Below, in pieces: positions 9,259 through 17,264 of a DNA stretch of 64,000 bases. Position 1 is the stretch's first letter. Every line of letters starts with the position of its first letter. Source of the DNA: CAWCVR01 sp963799105 (GTDB lineage: Bacteria > Acidobacteriota > Terriglobia > Bryobacterales > Bryobacteraceae); contig CAWCVR010000013.1 in assembly GCA_963799105.1 (NCBI GenBank), forward strand, positions 62,001-126,000. Reading direction: 5' to 3'. The notes beneath the pieces were generated by a model. That model saw only the letters and a program-made list of their open reading frames with translations, did not search any database and had not been told where the DNA came from. Position numbers and translations under genes: made by a program.

Positions 9259-9537
9259 GCCTTCAGACGCTTGCACGAAAGCCGGTGGGTGACCGCCGCG
9301 GTCCGCGTGCAGCCGGCCGATTGGCGGGTACCCACAAAAGGCGCGCTCGAATTCGAGCCGCGCTGCCAGCGAATCTCTCCGCCGCACTCCCCGCGATTCC
9401 GCGCCGGCGATTGCCGCGACAGCGGCGATTGCCGCTGGGGAGAGCGGCCGGCGGGAATCTGCTATTCTGCGGAGAAGCCGATCCTGGAGCCGGACGCGGA
9501 GCGGCGGCGGGTTCCGTTGGGAAAAGGAGAGTGCATC

Positions 9538-9945
9538 ATGCTGAAAGGCTTCAAGGAGTTTGTGCTGCGCGGCAACGTTCTCGATCTGGCGGTTGCCGTG
9601 GTGATCGGAGGCGCATTCGGAAAGATTGTGGCGGGACTGGTCGCGGACCTGCTCATGCCCCTGGTTGCGCTCGTCGGCGGAAAGCCCGACTTTTCGGCAA
9701 TCAACTTCACCGTGCACGGCGCGGTCTTCAAGCCGGGGGATTTTCTGAACGATGTGGTAGCGTTTCTGATGGTCGCCACCGCCATCTATTTCTTCGTGGT
9801 GGCGCCCATGAACGCGCTCAACGAGCGCAGGAAGCGTGGTGAAGCGCCGCCTTCCCCCGCCACCAAGAAGTGTCCGGAGTGTCTGACCGAGGTGCCCATC
9901 GCGGCCCGGCGCTGCTCCGCCTGCACCAGCCTGCTGCTGAGTTAG
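9538..9945 (+). CDS. mscL: Large-conductance mechanosensitive channel with C-terminal zinc ribbon
   Basis: This 135-residue inner-membrane protein forms the pentameric emergency valve that releases solutes on hypo-osmotic shock. It shows the MscL N-terminal helix (KGFKEFVLRGNVLDLAVA), TM1 with VVIGGAFGKIV and TM2 with VAFLMVATAIYFFVVAPMN. After the cytoplasmic linker the C-terminus carries CPECLTEVPIAARRCSAC, a CxxC-CxxC zinc ribbon in place of the usual charged helix. AAGGAGA precedes ATG 9538 by seven bases. It is a single gene, followed by rpiB on the same strand. Confidence 0.95.
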   Translation: MLKGFKEFVLRGNVLDLAVAVVIGGAFGKIVAGLVADLLMPLVALVGGKPDFSAINFTVHGAVFKPGDFLNDVVAFLMVATAIYFFVVAPMNALNERRKRGEAPPSPATKKCPECLTEVPIAARRCSACTSLLLS

Positions 9946-10076
9946 GCGGTTTCGCCGGCTCACGCCGGCACGGCCCACGGGAAGCGCAACGGCACGCCCG
10001 TACCCGGAAACCGCGGCAGCCGGAGAGATGGTTTCATTACAATGGTCTTTACGAATCGTTCCGCGAATTGGGACCT

Positions 10077-10700
10077 ATGCGACGGGTGATCACGGCACAG
10101 GACATTCCGGCCTCCGGAGAGATGCGCGTTCCCGTGGGGTCGATCGTCACCGCATCGGCCCGGGAAACGGCCGCGGCGCGCGGCGTTCGCATAGCCGAGT
10201 TGCCGGAAGAGGAACTTTCGGCCCTGGCGCCGCCCGAGAGGACCATCGCCATTGGCGCCGATCACGGCGGGTTCCGTCTCAAGGAAGCTCTCAAGCCGGT
10301 GCTGGAAAGCCTGGGGCTGGAGGTCCGCGACGTGGGCGTCTACGAGGAGAAACCCGCCGACTACCCCGACATCGCCCTTAAGGTTGCGCAACTGGTGGCC
10401 GCGGGCACCGCCGCGCGCGGCATCGCCATCGATGGCGCGGGCATCGGTTCCTCGATCGCCGCCAACAAGGTTCCGGGCATTCGCGCGGCCCTGTGCTATG
10501 ATAAGGCTTCCGCTCGAAATAGCCGGGAACATAATGATTCTAATGTGCTTACGCTTGGGGCCAAGCTCCTGACGGAAACCCAGGCGGAGGACGTGCTGCG
10601 TACCTGGATCGCCACCCCGTTCGCCGGCGGAAGACACCAGGCGCGGGTGCGGAAGATCGCCGATATCGAGCGGCAGTATCTCAAGAAGGACCGGCCGTGA
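10077..10700 (+). CDS. rpiB: RpiB/LacAB-type sugar-phosphate isomerase with N-terminal extension
   Basis: The 207-residue product is a ribose-5-phosphate isomerase B relative. Residues about 55-200 form the RpiB domain: AIGADHGGFRLKEALK (D62, H63), ANKVPGIRAALCYD and NSREHNDSNVLTLG. The usual active-site CGTGxG is IDGAGIG here, so the catalytic Cys position is Asp119. Residues 1-50 are an extra segment (VITAQDIPASGEMRVPVGS) absent from typical RpiB. The gene overlaps deoC by four bases (GTGA at 10697-10700), so the two are translationally coupled. RpiB and DeoC together are hallmarks of sugar-phosphate bacterial microcompartments, which suggests this RpiB belongs to such a pathway. I start at ATG 10077 because upstream in-frame sequence looks non-coding. 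Activity on ribose 5-phosphate is uncertain given the Cys loss. Confidence 0.85.
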   Translation: MRRVITAQDIPASGEMRVPVGSIVTASARETAAARGVRIAELPEEELSALAPPERTIAIGADHGGFRLKEALKPVLESLGLEVRDVGVYEEKPADYPDIALKVAQLVAAGTAARGIAIDGAGIGSSIAANKVPGIRAALCYDKASARNSREHNDSNVLTLGAKLLTETQAEDVLRTWIATPFAGGRHQARVRKIADIERQYLKKDRP

Positions 10701-11587
10701 CCGAGACCGAACTCGAGCGCCTGGTAGCGCAAATCGGCGAGGAGATCCTGGCCCGCGTGGGCGGCCCCACACCGGCGTCCGCCAGGAAGGGCGAAGGGCT
10801 CAATCTTCCCGGCGAAGTCTGCCCCGGATGCGTGGGGCGTTGCGCGCAGACCTGTTCCCGCAATACCAGGAGCATCCTGGCGGCCGGCGCCGACCGGGTG
10901 ACGTGCAGCGAGCGGATGACGCGCATCGATCCGGCCATCGCGGCGCTCATCGACCACACCATCCTGAAGCCCGAGGCGACGCGCGACGACGTCGTCAAGG
11001 TGTGCCGCGAGGCGCGCCAGTACGGCTTCGCCAGCGTGTGCGTGAACCCGTACTGGGTGCCGCTGGTGCACCGGGAACTGGCGGGATCGCGGGTGTTGGT
11101 CTGCAGCGTGGTGGGTTTTCCGCTGGGGGCGACATTCACGGAGGTCAAGGTGGCGGAGACCGCGGCGGCGGTCCGGGCGGGCGCACGGGAAATCGACATG
11201 GTGATCAACGTCGGCGCGCTGCGGTCGGGCGATCACCAGGCCGTCAAGGAGGACATTCGGCAGGTGGTCGCGGCGGCACATGGCGGCGGAGCCGCGGTCA
11301 AAGTGATTCTGGAGGCGGCGCTGCTCGACGACAACCAGAAAGCCGTAGCCTGCACGCTGGCGAAGCTGGCGGGCGCGGATTTCGTCAAGACGTCCACGGG
11401 CTTCGGTCCGGGAGGCGCCACGGCGCACGATGTGGCGCTGATGCGCGGCGTCGTGGGCCCGGAGATGGGCGTGAAGGCCGCTGGCGGGATTCGCACCATC
11501 GAGGACCTGCGGGCCATGACGGCGGCGGGCGCGACGCGCATCGGCGCCAGCGCCAGCATCAAGATTGTCGAGGCTACGGCGGCTTGA
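10697..11587 (+). CDS. deoC: Deoxyribose-phosphate aldolase with encapsulation-peptide-like and four-Cys N-terminus
   Basis: This 296-residue class I aldolase splits 2-deoxyribose 5-phosphate into glyceraldehyde 3-phosphate and acetaldehyde. The core from residue about 77 has LIDHTILKPEAT, the Schiff-base lysine in KTSTGFGPGG (K231) and the second lysine in GVKAAGGIRT (K260). Ahead of it lies an amphipathic helix, TETELERLVAQIGEEILARV (residues 2-21), of the type that targets enzymes into bacterial microcompartments. A Cys cluster (C42, C45, C49, C53) that could bind metal or Fe-S follows. Start GTG 10697 overlaps the rpiB stop. No shell-protein gene occurs in this window, so microcompartment targeting is an inference. 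Confidence 0.93.
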   Translation: MTETELERLVAQIGEEILARVGGPTPASARKGEGLNLPGEVCPGCVGRCAQTCSRNTRSILAAGADRVTCSERMTRIDPAIAALIDHTILKPEATRDDVVKVCREARQYGFASVCVNPYWVPLVHRELAGSRVLVCSVVGFPLGATFTEVKVAETAAAVRAGAREIDMVINVGALRSGDHQAVKEDIRQVVAAAHGGGAAVKVILEAALLDDNQKAVACTLAKLAGADFVKTSTGFGPGGATAHDVALMRGVVGPEMGVKAAGGIRTIEDLRAMTAAGATRIGASASIKIVEATAA

Positions 11588-11616
11588 GCGGCGCATCCGA
11601 GCGGCTGGCAACGCGA

Positions 11617-13365
11617 ATGCAACCGAACCCGCGCAAAAGCGACGCGCGTTTCAAGGAGCGCAGCGACCTGCTGGACTTCCTGCTGGAGGTTTCCGCGGTC
11701 ACCTCCCAGACCCTCGACCTGGACCAGTTGCTCGCCAACGTGGCCGAGATCGTGCAGCGCGTGCTGCCCTACGACCTGTTCGCCATCCTGCTCTACAGCG
11801 AGCGGCGCCGCGATCTGCGCATCCGCTACGGTGTGGGGCACCGCGAGGAAGTGGTCCGGAACCTCTCGATCGGGCTGGGCGAGGGCATCGCCGGCGCGGC
11901 CGCCGCCAGCCGCGAGCCGGTGCTGGCGGGCGACGTGCGCAACGACCCCCGCTACCTGCACATCCTCGACGCCGTGCGCACCGAACTGGCCGTTCCCATG
12001 ACGGCGCGCGGCAAGCTGGTGGGCGTCATCGATCTGCAATCCACGCGCCTGAACGCCTACACACAGTACGATCGCGCGCTGCTCCGCCTGGTGGCGGCCC
12101 GCGTCTCCATCGCCATCGACAATGCCCGGCTGTACTATCGCGTCGAACGGCAGAACCGCACCCTCAAGACGCTGGCCAACATCTCGCGGGAGTTCTCCTC
12201 CATCCTCGATCTCAACGAACTGCTGAGCAAGATTTCCACCACCATGCGGGGGCTGATCAATTACGACGCCTTCAGCATTCTGGCCGTGGACAACCAGGCC
12301 AAGGCCTTGCGGCACCTCTTCAGCATCCGCTACGACCAGCGCGTGAACATCGACAACGTTCCGTTCGGAAAAGGCATCACCGGCGCGGCCGCGGAATCGC
12401 GCGAGGTGGTGCGCGTCAACGACACCAGCAAGGACCCCCGCTACATCGCCTCGCACCCCGGGATTCGCTCCGAGGTGGCCGTCCCGCTGATGGCGCACGA
12501 CCGCGTGCTGGGCGTGATCGACCTGGAAAGCGAAGCCATCGGCTATTTCACCGACGAGCACGTGCGCACGCTGACGCTGCTTGCCCCACAGGTGGCCAGC
12601 AGCGTGGAGAACGCCCGCCTGTACCAGGAACTGGCCACGCGCGAGCGCCGCATGGAGGAAGACCTGAGCGCGGCGCGCGAATTGCAGAGCGTGCTGATGC
12701 CCGACACCGCGCCCGAAATCGACGGTCTGGAGGCCGCCGTGCGGCTGCGCCCGGCGCGCGAGATCTCGGGCGACATCTGCGATATTTTCGAGCTGCGGGA
12801 CCGCCAGACGGTGATCGCCTTCGGCGACGTCAGCGGCAAGGGAGCCGCGGCCGCTCTGTACGGCGGCCTGATGAACGGCCTGCTGCGCACGCTGGCGCCG
12901 CGCCACCGCCGTCCCTCGAAGCTCCTGCAGGCGCTCAACGAGGCGCTGATCGCCCGCAAGGTGGAGGCGCGCTACGTCACCCTGTTCGTGCTGCTGTGGG
13001 ACCCCGCCACGCGCCAGATGACGATGGCCAACGCCGGCGCCCTGCCGCCCATGATCTGCCGCGGCAGCGACATCCTCAAGGTGCGCGCCGAGGGGGTGCC
13101 CATCGGGCTGCTGGATTCCCGCGAGTATGAAGAGGTGGGCTTTCAGGCGCAGGCGGGCGACCTGGTGGTGCTGTTCTCCGACGGCATCACCGATCACCTG
13201 AACTCCGACGGTCATGAATTCGGCCGCGGCCGCCTGGCGCACATTCTGCGCGCCAACTGCGACAAGCCGGCCGGCGAGGTGGTGTCGGCGGTCTTCGCCG
13301 AACTCGACAAGTTCTCGACCTCCGCCTTCGACGACCAGACGGTGTTCGCTTTGAAGGTCCGGTAG
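11617..13365 (+). CDS. GAF-GAF-SpoIIE (PP2C-type) serine phosphatase
   Basis: The 582-residue cytoplasmic regulator has two GAF sensor domains (about residues 30-175 and 195-345), a short helical linker (RRMEEDLSAARELQSVLMP) and a C-terminal SpoIIE/RsbU-type phosphatase domain from about 385 with ISGDICDIF, FGDVSGKGAAAAL and VVLFSDGITDHLN. Such proteins dephosphorylate anti-sigma-antagonist proteins in partner-switching stress pathways. The GAF ligands are unknown, and no STAS or anti-sigma partner is adjacent. It starts 29 bases after deoC on the same strand. ATG 11617 is preferred, but a TTG at 11584 overlapping the deoC stop is possible. The long open frame further upstream is out-of-frame deoC sequence. 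Confidence 0.9.
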   Translation: MQPNPRKSDARFKERSDLLDFLLEVSAVTSQTLDLDQLLANVAEIVQRVLPYDLFAILLYSERRRDLRIRYGVGHREEVVRNLSIGLGEGIAGAAAASREPVLAGDVRNDPRYLHILDAVRTELAVPMTARGKLVGVIDLQSTRLNAYTQYDRALLRLVAARVSIAIDNARLYYRVERQNRTLKTLANISREFSSILDLNELLSKISTTMRGLINYDAFSILAVDNQAKALRHLFSIRYDQRVNIDNVPFGKGITGAAAESREVVRVNDTSKDPRYIASHPGIRSEVAVPLMAHDRVLGVIDLESEAIGYFTDEHVRTLTLLAPQVASSVENARLYQELATRERRMEEDLSAARELQSVLMPDTAPEIDGLEAAVRLRPAREISGDICDIFELRDRQTVIAFGDVSGKGAAAALYGGLMNGLLRTLAPRHRRPSKLLQALNEALIARKVEARYVTLFVLLWDPATRQMTMANAGALPPMICRGSDILKVRAEGVPIGLLDSREYEEVGFQAQAGDLVVLFSDGITDHLNSDGHEFGRGRLAHILRANCDKPAGEVVSAVFAELDKFSTSAFDDQTVFALKVR

Positions 13366-13600
13366 CACGCGCAACTAGCACAAAACGTTGGGGTTTTTGA
13401 CAGACTCCAGACCCACGGATCTCCCCATCTTCCAGACTGCGCACTAAGACCCACCTCCTAGTGGTACTGAAACTCACGCCGTTGTAACGAGTTTCTGATA
13501 TCCTGGATTCTGCATATATAGGGGTAGTTTGCGCGCACAATCACTCTGGAGAAAGGGAGACTCGACCGAGTCGTCTTTTCGCCAGCTTAAGGGGGGTTCT

Positions 13601-16600
13601 ATGAAAGTGAAGTTTTCCGCACCGTTATTTCTGCTTCTCGCCGCACCCGTTTTTGCACAATCGGCTGCCGGTCTAGCCGGGATTTCAGGGGTCGTCCGGG
13701 ATCCGTCGGGCGCCTCGATTCCGAACGCCAAAGTGGTGATTTCGAGCGAGTCGCAAGGCACGCTGCGCAGCCTGTCCACCAACACCGACGGAGTTTTCAC
13801 CGCGCCCGCGCTGACACCCGGCGCCGGGTACCGCGTCTCCGTCGCCGCCAGCGGCTTCACCGCGTATGAGGCCAAGGACCTGACGCTGCTGGTGGGCCAG
13901 AACCTGGACTTGCACATCAACCTGACCGTGGGCCAGGCCGCCACGCAGGTCAACGTCATCAGCGAGGCGCCGCTGGTGGAAGACACCAAGACCGACCTGT
14001 CGCAGGTGGTCAACAACCAGCAGATTCAGGAATTGCCGATCAACGGACGCCGCGTGGACAGCTTCGTGCTGCTGACGCCGGGCGTGAGCGACGACGGCAA
14101 CTATGGCCTGCTCACCTTCCGCGGCGTGGCCGGCCAGAACTCCTTCCTGGTGGACGGCACCGACACCACCGAGCAATTCTACAACGAGAACGCCGGCCGC
14201 ACACGCATCGCCTCGCAGATTTCGCAGGACGCCGTGCAGGAATTCCAGGTGGTGTCTTCGAATTTCTCGGCCGAGTATGGCCGCGCCATGGGCGGCGTGG
14301 TCAATACGGTCACCAAGAGCGGCGGCAACCAGACCCATGGCGGCGGCTTCTGGTTCTACCGCAGCACCGGATTCAACGCGCGCGATCCGTTTTCCACCTT
14401 CGCGCCTTCGGAAAAGCGCAACCAGCTTGGCGGCACCGTGGGTGGGGCCATCAAGAAGGACAAGCTGTTCTATTTCGTGAGCGCGGAAGCCACGTGGCGC
14501 AACTTCCCCATGACGAGCAGCGTCAACAGCACCGCGGTCAACGGCACCACCCAGACTTGGAACTCTTGCGGCGTGGCCAGCACCAGCGCCACCGCCCCGC
14601 AGCCGGCGGCCACCGCCGCCCAGTGCGCCGCCATCAACGCCCTGCTGCCGCGCTTCTACGGTCAGATTCCTCGCAAGCTGGGCCAGGAGCTGTACCTGGG
14701 GAAGCTGGATTACCACCTTTCCGAACGGAACACCGTGAGCGCCAGCTTCAACTTCCTGCATGACGTATCTCCCAACGGCATCGCATCGGGCGCTTCCTCC
14801 ACCAGCGGCTCCGCGCTCACCGGCAACGGCGACGACTTCGTCACGGTGCGCAACGGGCGCGTGGCGTGGACTTTCGTCCCGACATCCAGCTTCGTCAACG
14901 AGCTTCGATGGGGTCTGGCCACCGACCGCCAGGCCGACACCTTCGACCAGTCGTCGTTGGGACAAGGCTTGGGCTATCTTCAGGTATCGGTGAACAGCCA
15001 GGCGCTCGGGCCGGCCGCCTATCTGCCGCGCATCGAGCCCAGCGAAGTGCGCAACCAGTTCCAGGACAACGCCACCTGGACCAAGGGCAGGCACACCATC
15101 AAGTTCGGCGCCGATATCGCCACCACCTCCGATTACGTCTACTACATCAGCAACGCCTTTGGCGCCTACACCTATCAGACCGTCAACGCCTTCGCCCTGG
15201 ATTACTCCGGCAACACCACCGGTACGAAGTACTGGTCGAAATACGTCCAGGCTTTCGGCAACCCGGCCGTGGATTACAGAATCAACGACTATGGCTTCTA
15301 CCTTCAGGACCAGTGGCGCGCCACCGACAGGTTGACCGTTTCGGCCGGCCTGCGCTACGAATACGCTCAGTTGCCGCAACCCACTGTCTGCAACCACGAT
15401 TATCCGGAAACGTGCCATGTACCGAGCAAGCCCACCAACCTGGCGCCGCGCCTGGGCATCACCTACCGGCTGAACGATAAGACGGTCCTCCAGGCCGGCT
15501 ATGGCATGTTCTATGCCCGGTTCCAGGGCGGAACGCTCGACAACCTGTTCACCACCGGCAACGGCATTTACCAGCAGAGCATGACCCTGACCGGGTGTCC
15601 CACCGGGCAAACCAACTGCACCAGCAGCGCGGTCTCCCAGGGCGCCGCCGGTCCGGTCTTCCCCAACGCGCTGGCGGCGATGCCGTCCAACGCCACGGTT
15701 TCAGCCGCCAGCTTGCAGTTCCTGGCTCCCAACCTGAAGACCCCGTACTCGGAGCAGGGGAATGTCGGCATCCAGCGCGAACTCGCCCGCGATGTCGCCG
15801 TGTCGGTCTCCTACCTGTGGAGCCGCGGCGTGCAGTTGTACGGCGTGCGCGACATCAACCTGCCGACTGGCACCACGAATTACACCTACACCATCGACGA
15901 TGTCAACGGCAATGCCGTCGGCTCCTACACCACCCCGGTCACCATCGGCAACCGCCCGGATACCCGGTACGGCATGATCGCCTACGACGAGAACGGCGTA
16001 AACAGCTACTACAACGGGCTGGCCGTGCAAGCCAACAAGCAGTTCACCCACGGGTTGCAGGCCATGCTCTCCTACACCTGGTCGCACGAGATCGACGACG
16101 GCCAGAGTTACGGAGAGAGCCAGAACAACCTGTTCCTTGGTAACCCGTGGTACTGGCTCTGGAACGGCAACTACAAGGCGGACAAGGGCACCGGCACGGA
16201 AGATCAGCGGCACCGCCTGGTGTTGAGCTGGGTGTGGGCGCCGCGGTTCACGCACGCCTCCGGCCCCATCGCCCGCTACCTGATCAACGGCTGGCAGCTT
16301 TCTTCCATCACCAGCATGGCCAGCGGCCATCCTTACGGCAGCGAGACCATCACCACCAAGGACACCCCGGTGGCCGGCATGTTTAACAACTATTCGCTCA
16401 ACGGCATCGACTTCAGCACCCGCGTGCCGTGGCTGCCGGTGAACAGCTATATGTATCCCGCCATGTACCGGCAGGATGCCAGCCTCACCAAGGTGGTCCC
16501 GATCGGAGAAGGGGACCGCTACAAGCTGTCCCTGAGGTTCGACGTATTCAACGTGCCCAATACCTGGGCCGCGCGCTATTACACCAGCAGCCAGGCCTTC

Positions 16601-16723
16601 ACGGAAGCCAAGGGGGTGCTGACGCCCACGCCGTCGTATTTGTACGTCCCCAGCGGCGATGCCGTCCCGCCGGATGGCACCGAAGCCCGCCGCATGCAGA
16701 TTGGCATCCGGTTCACGTTTTAG
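13601..16723 (+). CDS. TonB-receptor-like outer-membrane protein with carboxypeptidase-regulatory domain
   Basis: This is a 1040-residue protein. A signal peptide (LFLLLAAPVFAQ) is followed by a CarboxypepD_reg fold (ISGVVRDPSGASIPNAKVV). The plug contains LPINGRRVDSFVLLTPGVS, then FLVDGTDTTEQF and EYGRAMGGVVNTVTKSG, the hallmark of the acidobacterial receptor group. The barrel ends IGIRFTF. ATG 13601 follows an AAGGGGGG stretch. The 235-base upstream gap is relatively AT-rich near 13490-13525 and could hold its promoter, but I could not define the boxes. A family 2 hairpin element begins five bases after the stop. The substrate is unknown. Confidence 0.88.
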   Translation: MKVKFSAPLFLLLAAPVFAQSAAGLAGISGVVRDPSGASIPNAKVVISSESQGTLRSLSTNTDGVFTAPALTPGAGYRVSVAASGFTAYEAKDLTLLVGQNLDLHINLTVGQAATQVNVISEAPLVEDTKTDLSQVVNNQQIQELPINGRRVDSFVLLTPGVSDDGNYGLLTFRGVAGQNSFLVDGTDTTEQFYNENAGRTRIASQISQDAVQEFQVVSSNFSAEYGRAMGGVVNTVTKSGGNQTHGGGFWFYRSTGFNARDPFSTFAPSEKRNQLGGTVGGAIKKDKLFYFVSAEATWRNFPMTSSVNSTAVNGTTQTWNSCGVASTSATAPQPAATAAQCAAINALLPRFYGQIPRKLGQELYLGKLDYHLSERNTVSASFNFLHDVSPNGIASGASSTSGSALTGNGDDFVTVRNGRVAWTFVPTSSFVNELRWGLATDRQADTFDQSSLGQGLGYLQVSVNSQALGPAAYLPRIEPSEVRNQFQDNATWTKGRHTIKFGADIATTSDYVYYISNAFGAYTYQTVNAFALDYSGNTTGTKYWSKYVQAFGNPAVDYRINDYGFYLQDQWRATDRLTVSAGLRYEYAQLPQPTVCNHDYPETCHVPSKPTNLAPRLGITYRLNDKTVLQAGYGMFYARFQGGTLDNLFTTGNGIYQQSMTLTGCPTGQTNCTSSAVSQGAAGPVFPNALAAMPSNATVSAASLQFLAPNLKTPYSEQGNVGIQRELARDVAVSVSYLWSRGVQLYGVRDINLPTGTTNYTYTIDDVNGNAVGSYTTPVTIGNRPDTRYGMIAYDENGVNSYYNGLAVQANKQFTHGLQAMLSYTWSHEIDDGQSYGESQNNLFLGNPWYWLWNGNYKADKGTGTEDQRHRLVLSWVWAPRFTHASGPIARYLINGWQLSSITSMASGHPYGSETITTKDTPVAGMFNNYSLNGIDFSTRVPWLPVNSYMYPAMYRQDASLTKVVPIGEGDRYKLSLRFDVFNVPNTWAARYYTSSQAFTEAKGVLTPTPSYLYVPSGDAVPPDGTEARRMQIGIRFTF

Positions 16724-16727
16724 GCCT

Positions 16728-16835
16728 GTGGGGCGGACGCCCTCGTCCGCGGCCGGCCCCCTGGCCGGCTTCTTGGTTCTGCGCCCGAAGAGCGGGACGA
16801 GGGCGTCCCGCGCGGACCAGGGGGTCCGCCCTACA
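16728..16835. repeat. Family 2 four-hairpin element (copy 2 of 5)
   Basis: This copy shows all four hairpins in forward order: GCGGACGCCCTCGTCCGC, GCCGGCCCCCTGGCCGGC, GCGGGACGAGGGCGTCCCGC and GCGGACCAGGGGGTCCGC. Between the second and third lies a variable spacer. It begins five bases after the receptor stop codon at 16723. There is no T-run, so it is not a standard Rho-independent terminator. I see no feature in the 140 bases between it and the next gene. Confidence 0.85.
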
Positions 16836-16975
16836 CACGGGCGGCTGACTTCTGATATTCTGACCTCTTCACAGGGTCCGAACGGTTGGACCCGGTGGGG
16901 ATCGCAAATACCAAGCGCGGTAACTTAGGGCAGTGGCGGACCTTCTGGCGAGCCATTGCCCCCTTTTTTGGGCCT

Positions 16976-17173
16976 TCAGCCGGTGGGCGCCGACGCCGCG
17001 GCCCGCACGAAGAAGCGTTTCTCGCAGAACCGGCAGTGGCGGGGAACGCGTCCGAACCGCCGCATCACCGCATCCAGCACCCCCCGCGAGCGCGAAGGGA
17101 CCAGGTCGAGTCCGAAACAGCGCGGGCACCGGATTTCACCGGGCTTGACCTTGGGGACTTGGTTGATCTCCAA
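16976..17173 (-). CDS. Small zinc-ribbon protein, 65 residues
   Basis: The product has two Cys pairs, EIRCPRC near residue 15 and RHCRFC near residue 46, separated by a basic helix (SRGVLDAVMRRFGRV). This is a zinc-ribbon arrangement. It ends with a basic stretch and no membrane segment. The start is TTG 17173, without a clear ribosome-binding site, so the N-terminus is uncertain. The Cys spacing and basic character suggest nucleic-acid or protein binding, but no function can be assigned. It is divergent from the proline dehydrogenase gene. Confidence 0.65.
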   Translation of the reverse strand: MEINQVPKVKPGEIRCPRCFGLDLVPSRSRGVLDAVMRRFGRVPRHCRFCEKRFFVRAAASAPTG

Positions 17174-17264
17174 GAGGGCAGTCTAGCAAAATCCGGCCCG
17201 ATCCGGCACGCCGGTTCGTTCCAGTAGTATCCGAGGCCCGCGGCGGGGTGGTAGCCTGTAGGTC

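Noticed and set aside
10077..11587. A complete microcompartment locus
   Set aside because: No BMC shell-protein gene was found in the 64 kb; only enzyme features support the link.
10828..11616. N-terminal 263 residues of an 845-residue frame
   Set aside because: This part is the out-of-frame reading of deoC; the GAF-SpoIIE protein begins near 11617.
11233..13374. 713-residue minus-strand frame
   Set aside because: Antisense to deoC and the GAF-GAF-SpoIIE gene; composition is that of a GC-rich shadow.
13685..15610. 641-residue minus-strand frame
   Set aside because: Antisense shadow of a receptor gene with clear family features.
16728..16835. Rho-independent terminators at family 2 repeats
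   Set aside because: The hairpins are not followed by T-runs and occur in both orientations, also upstream of genes.
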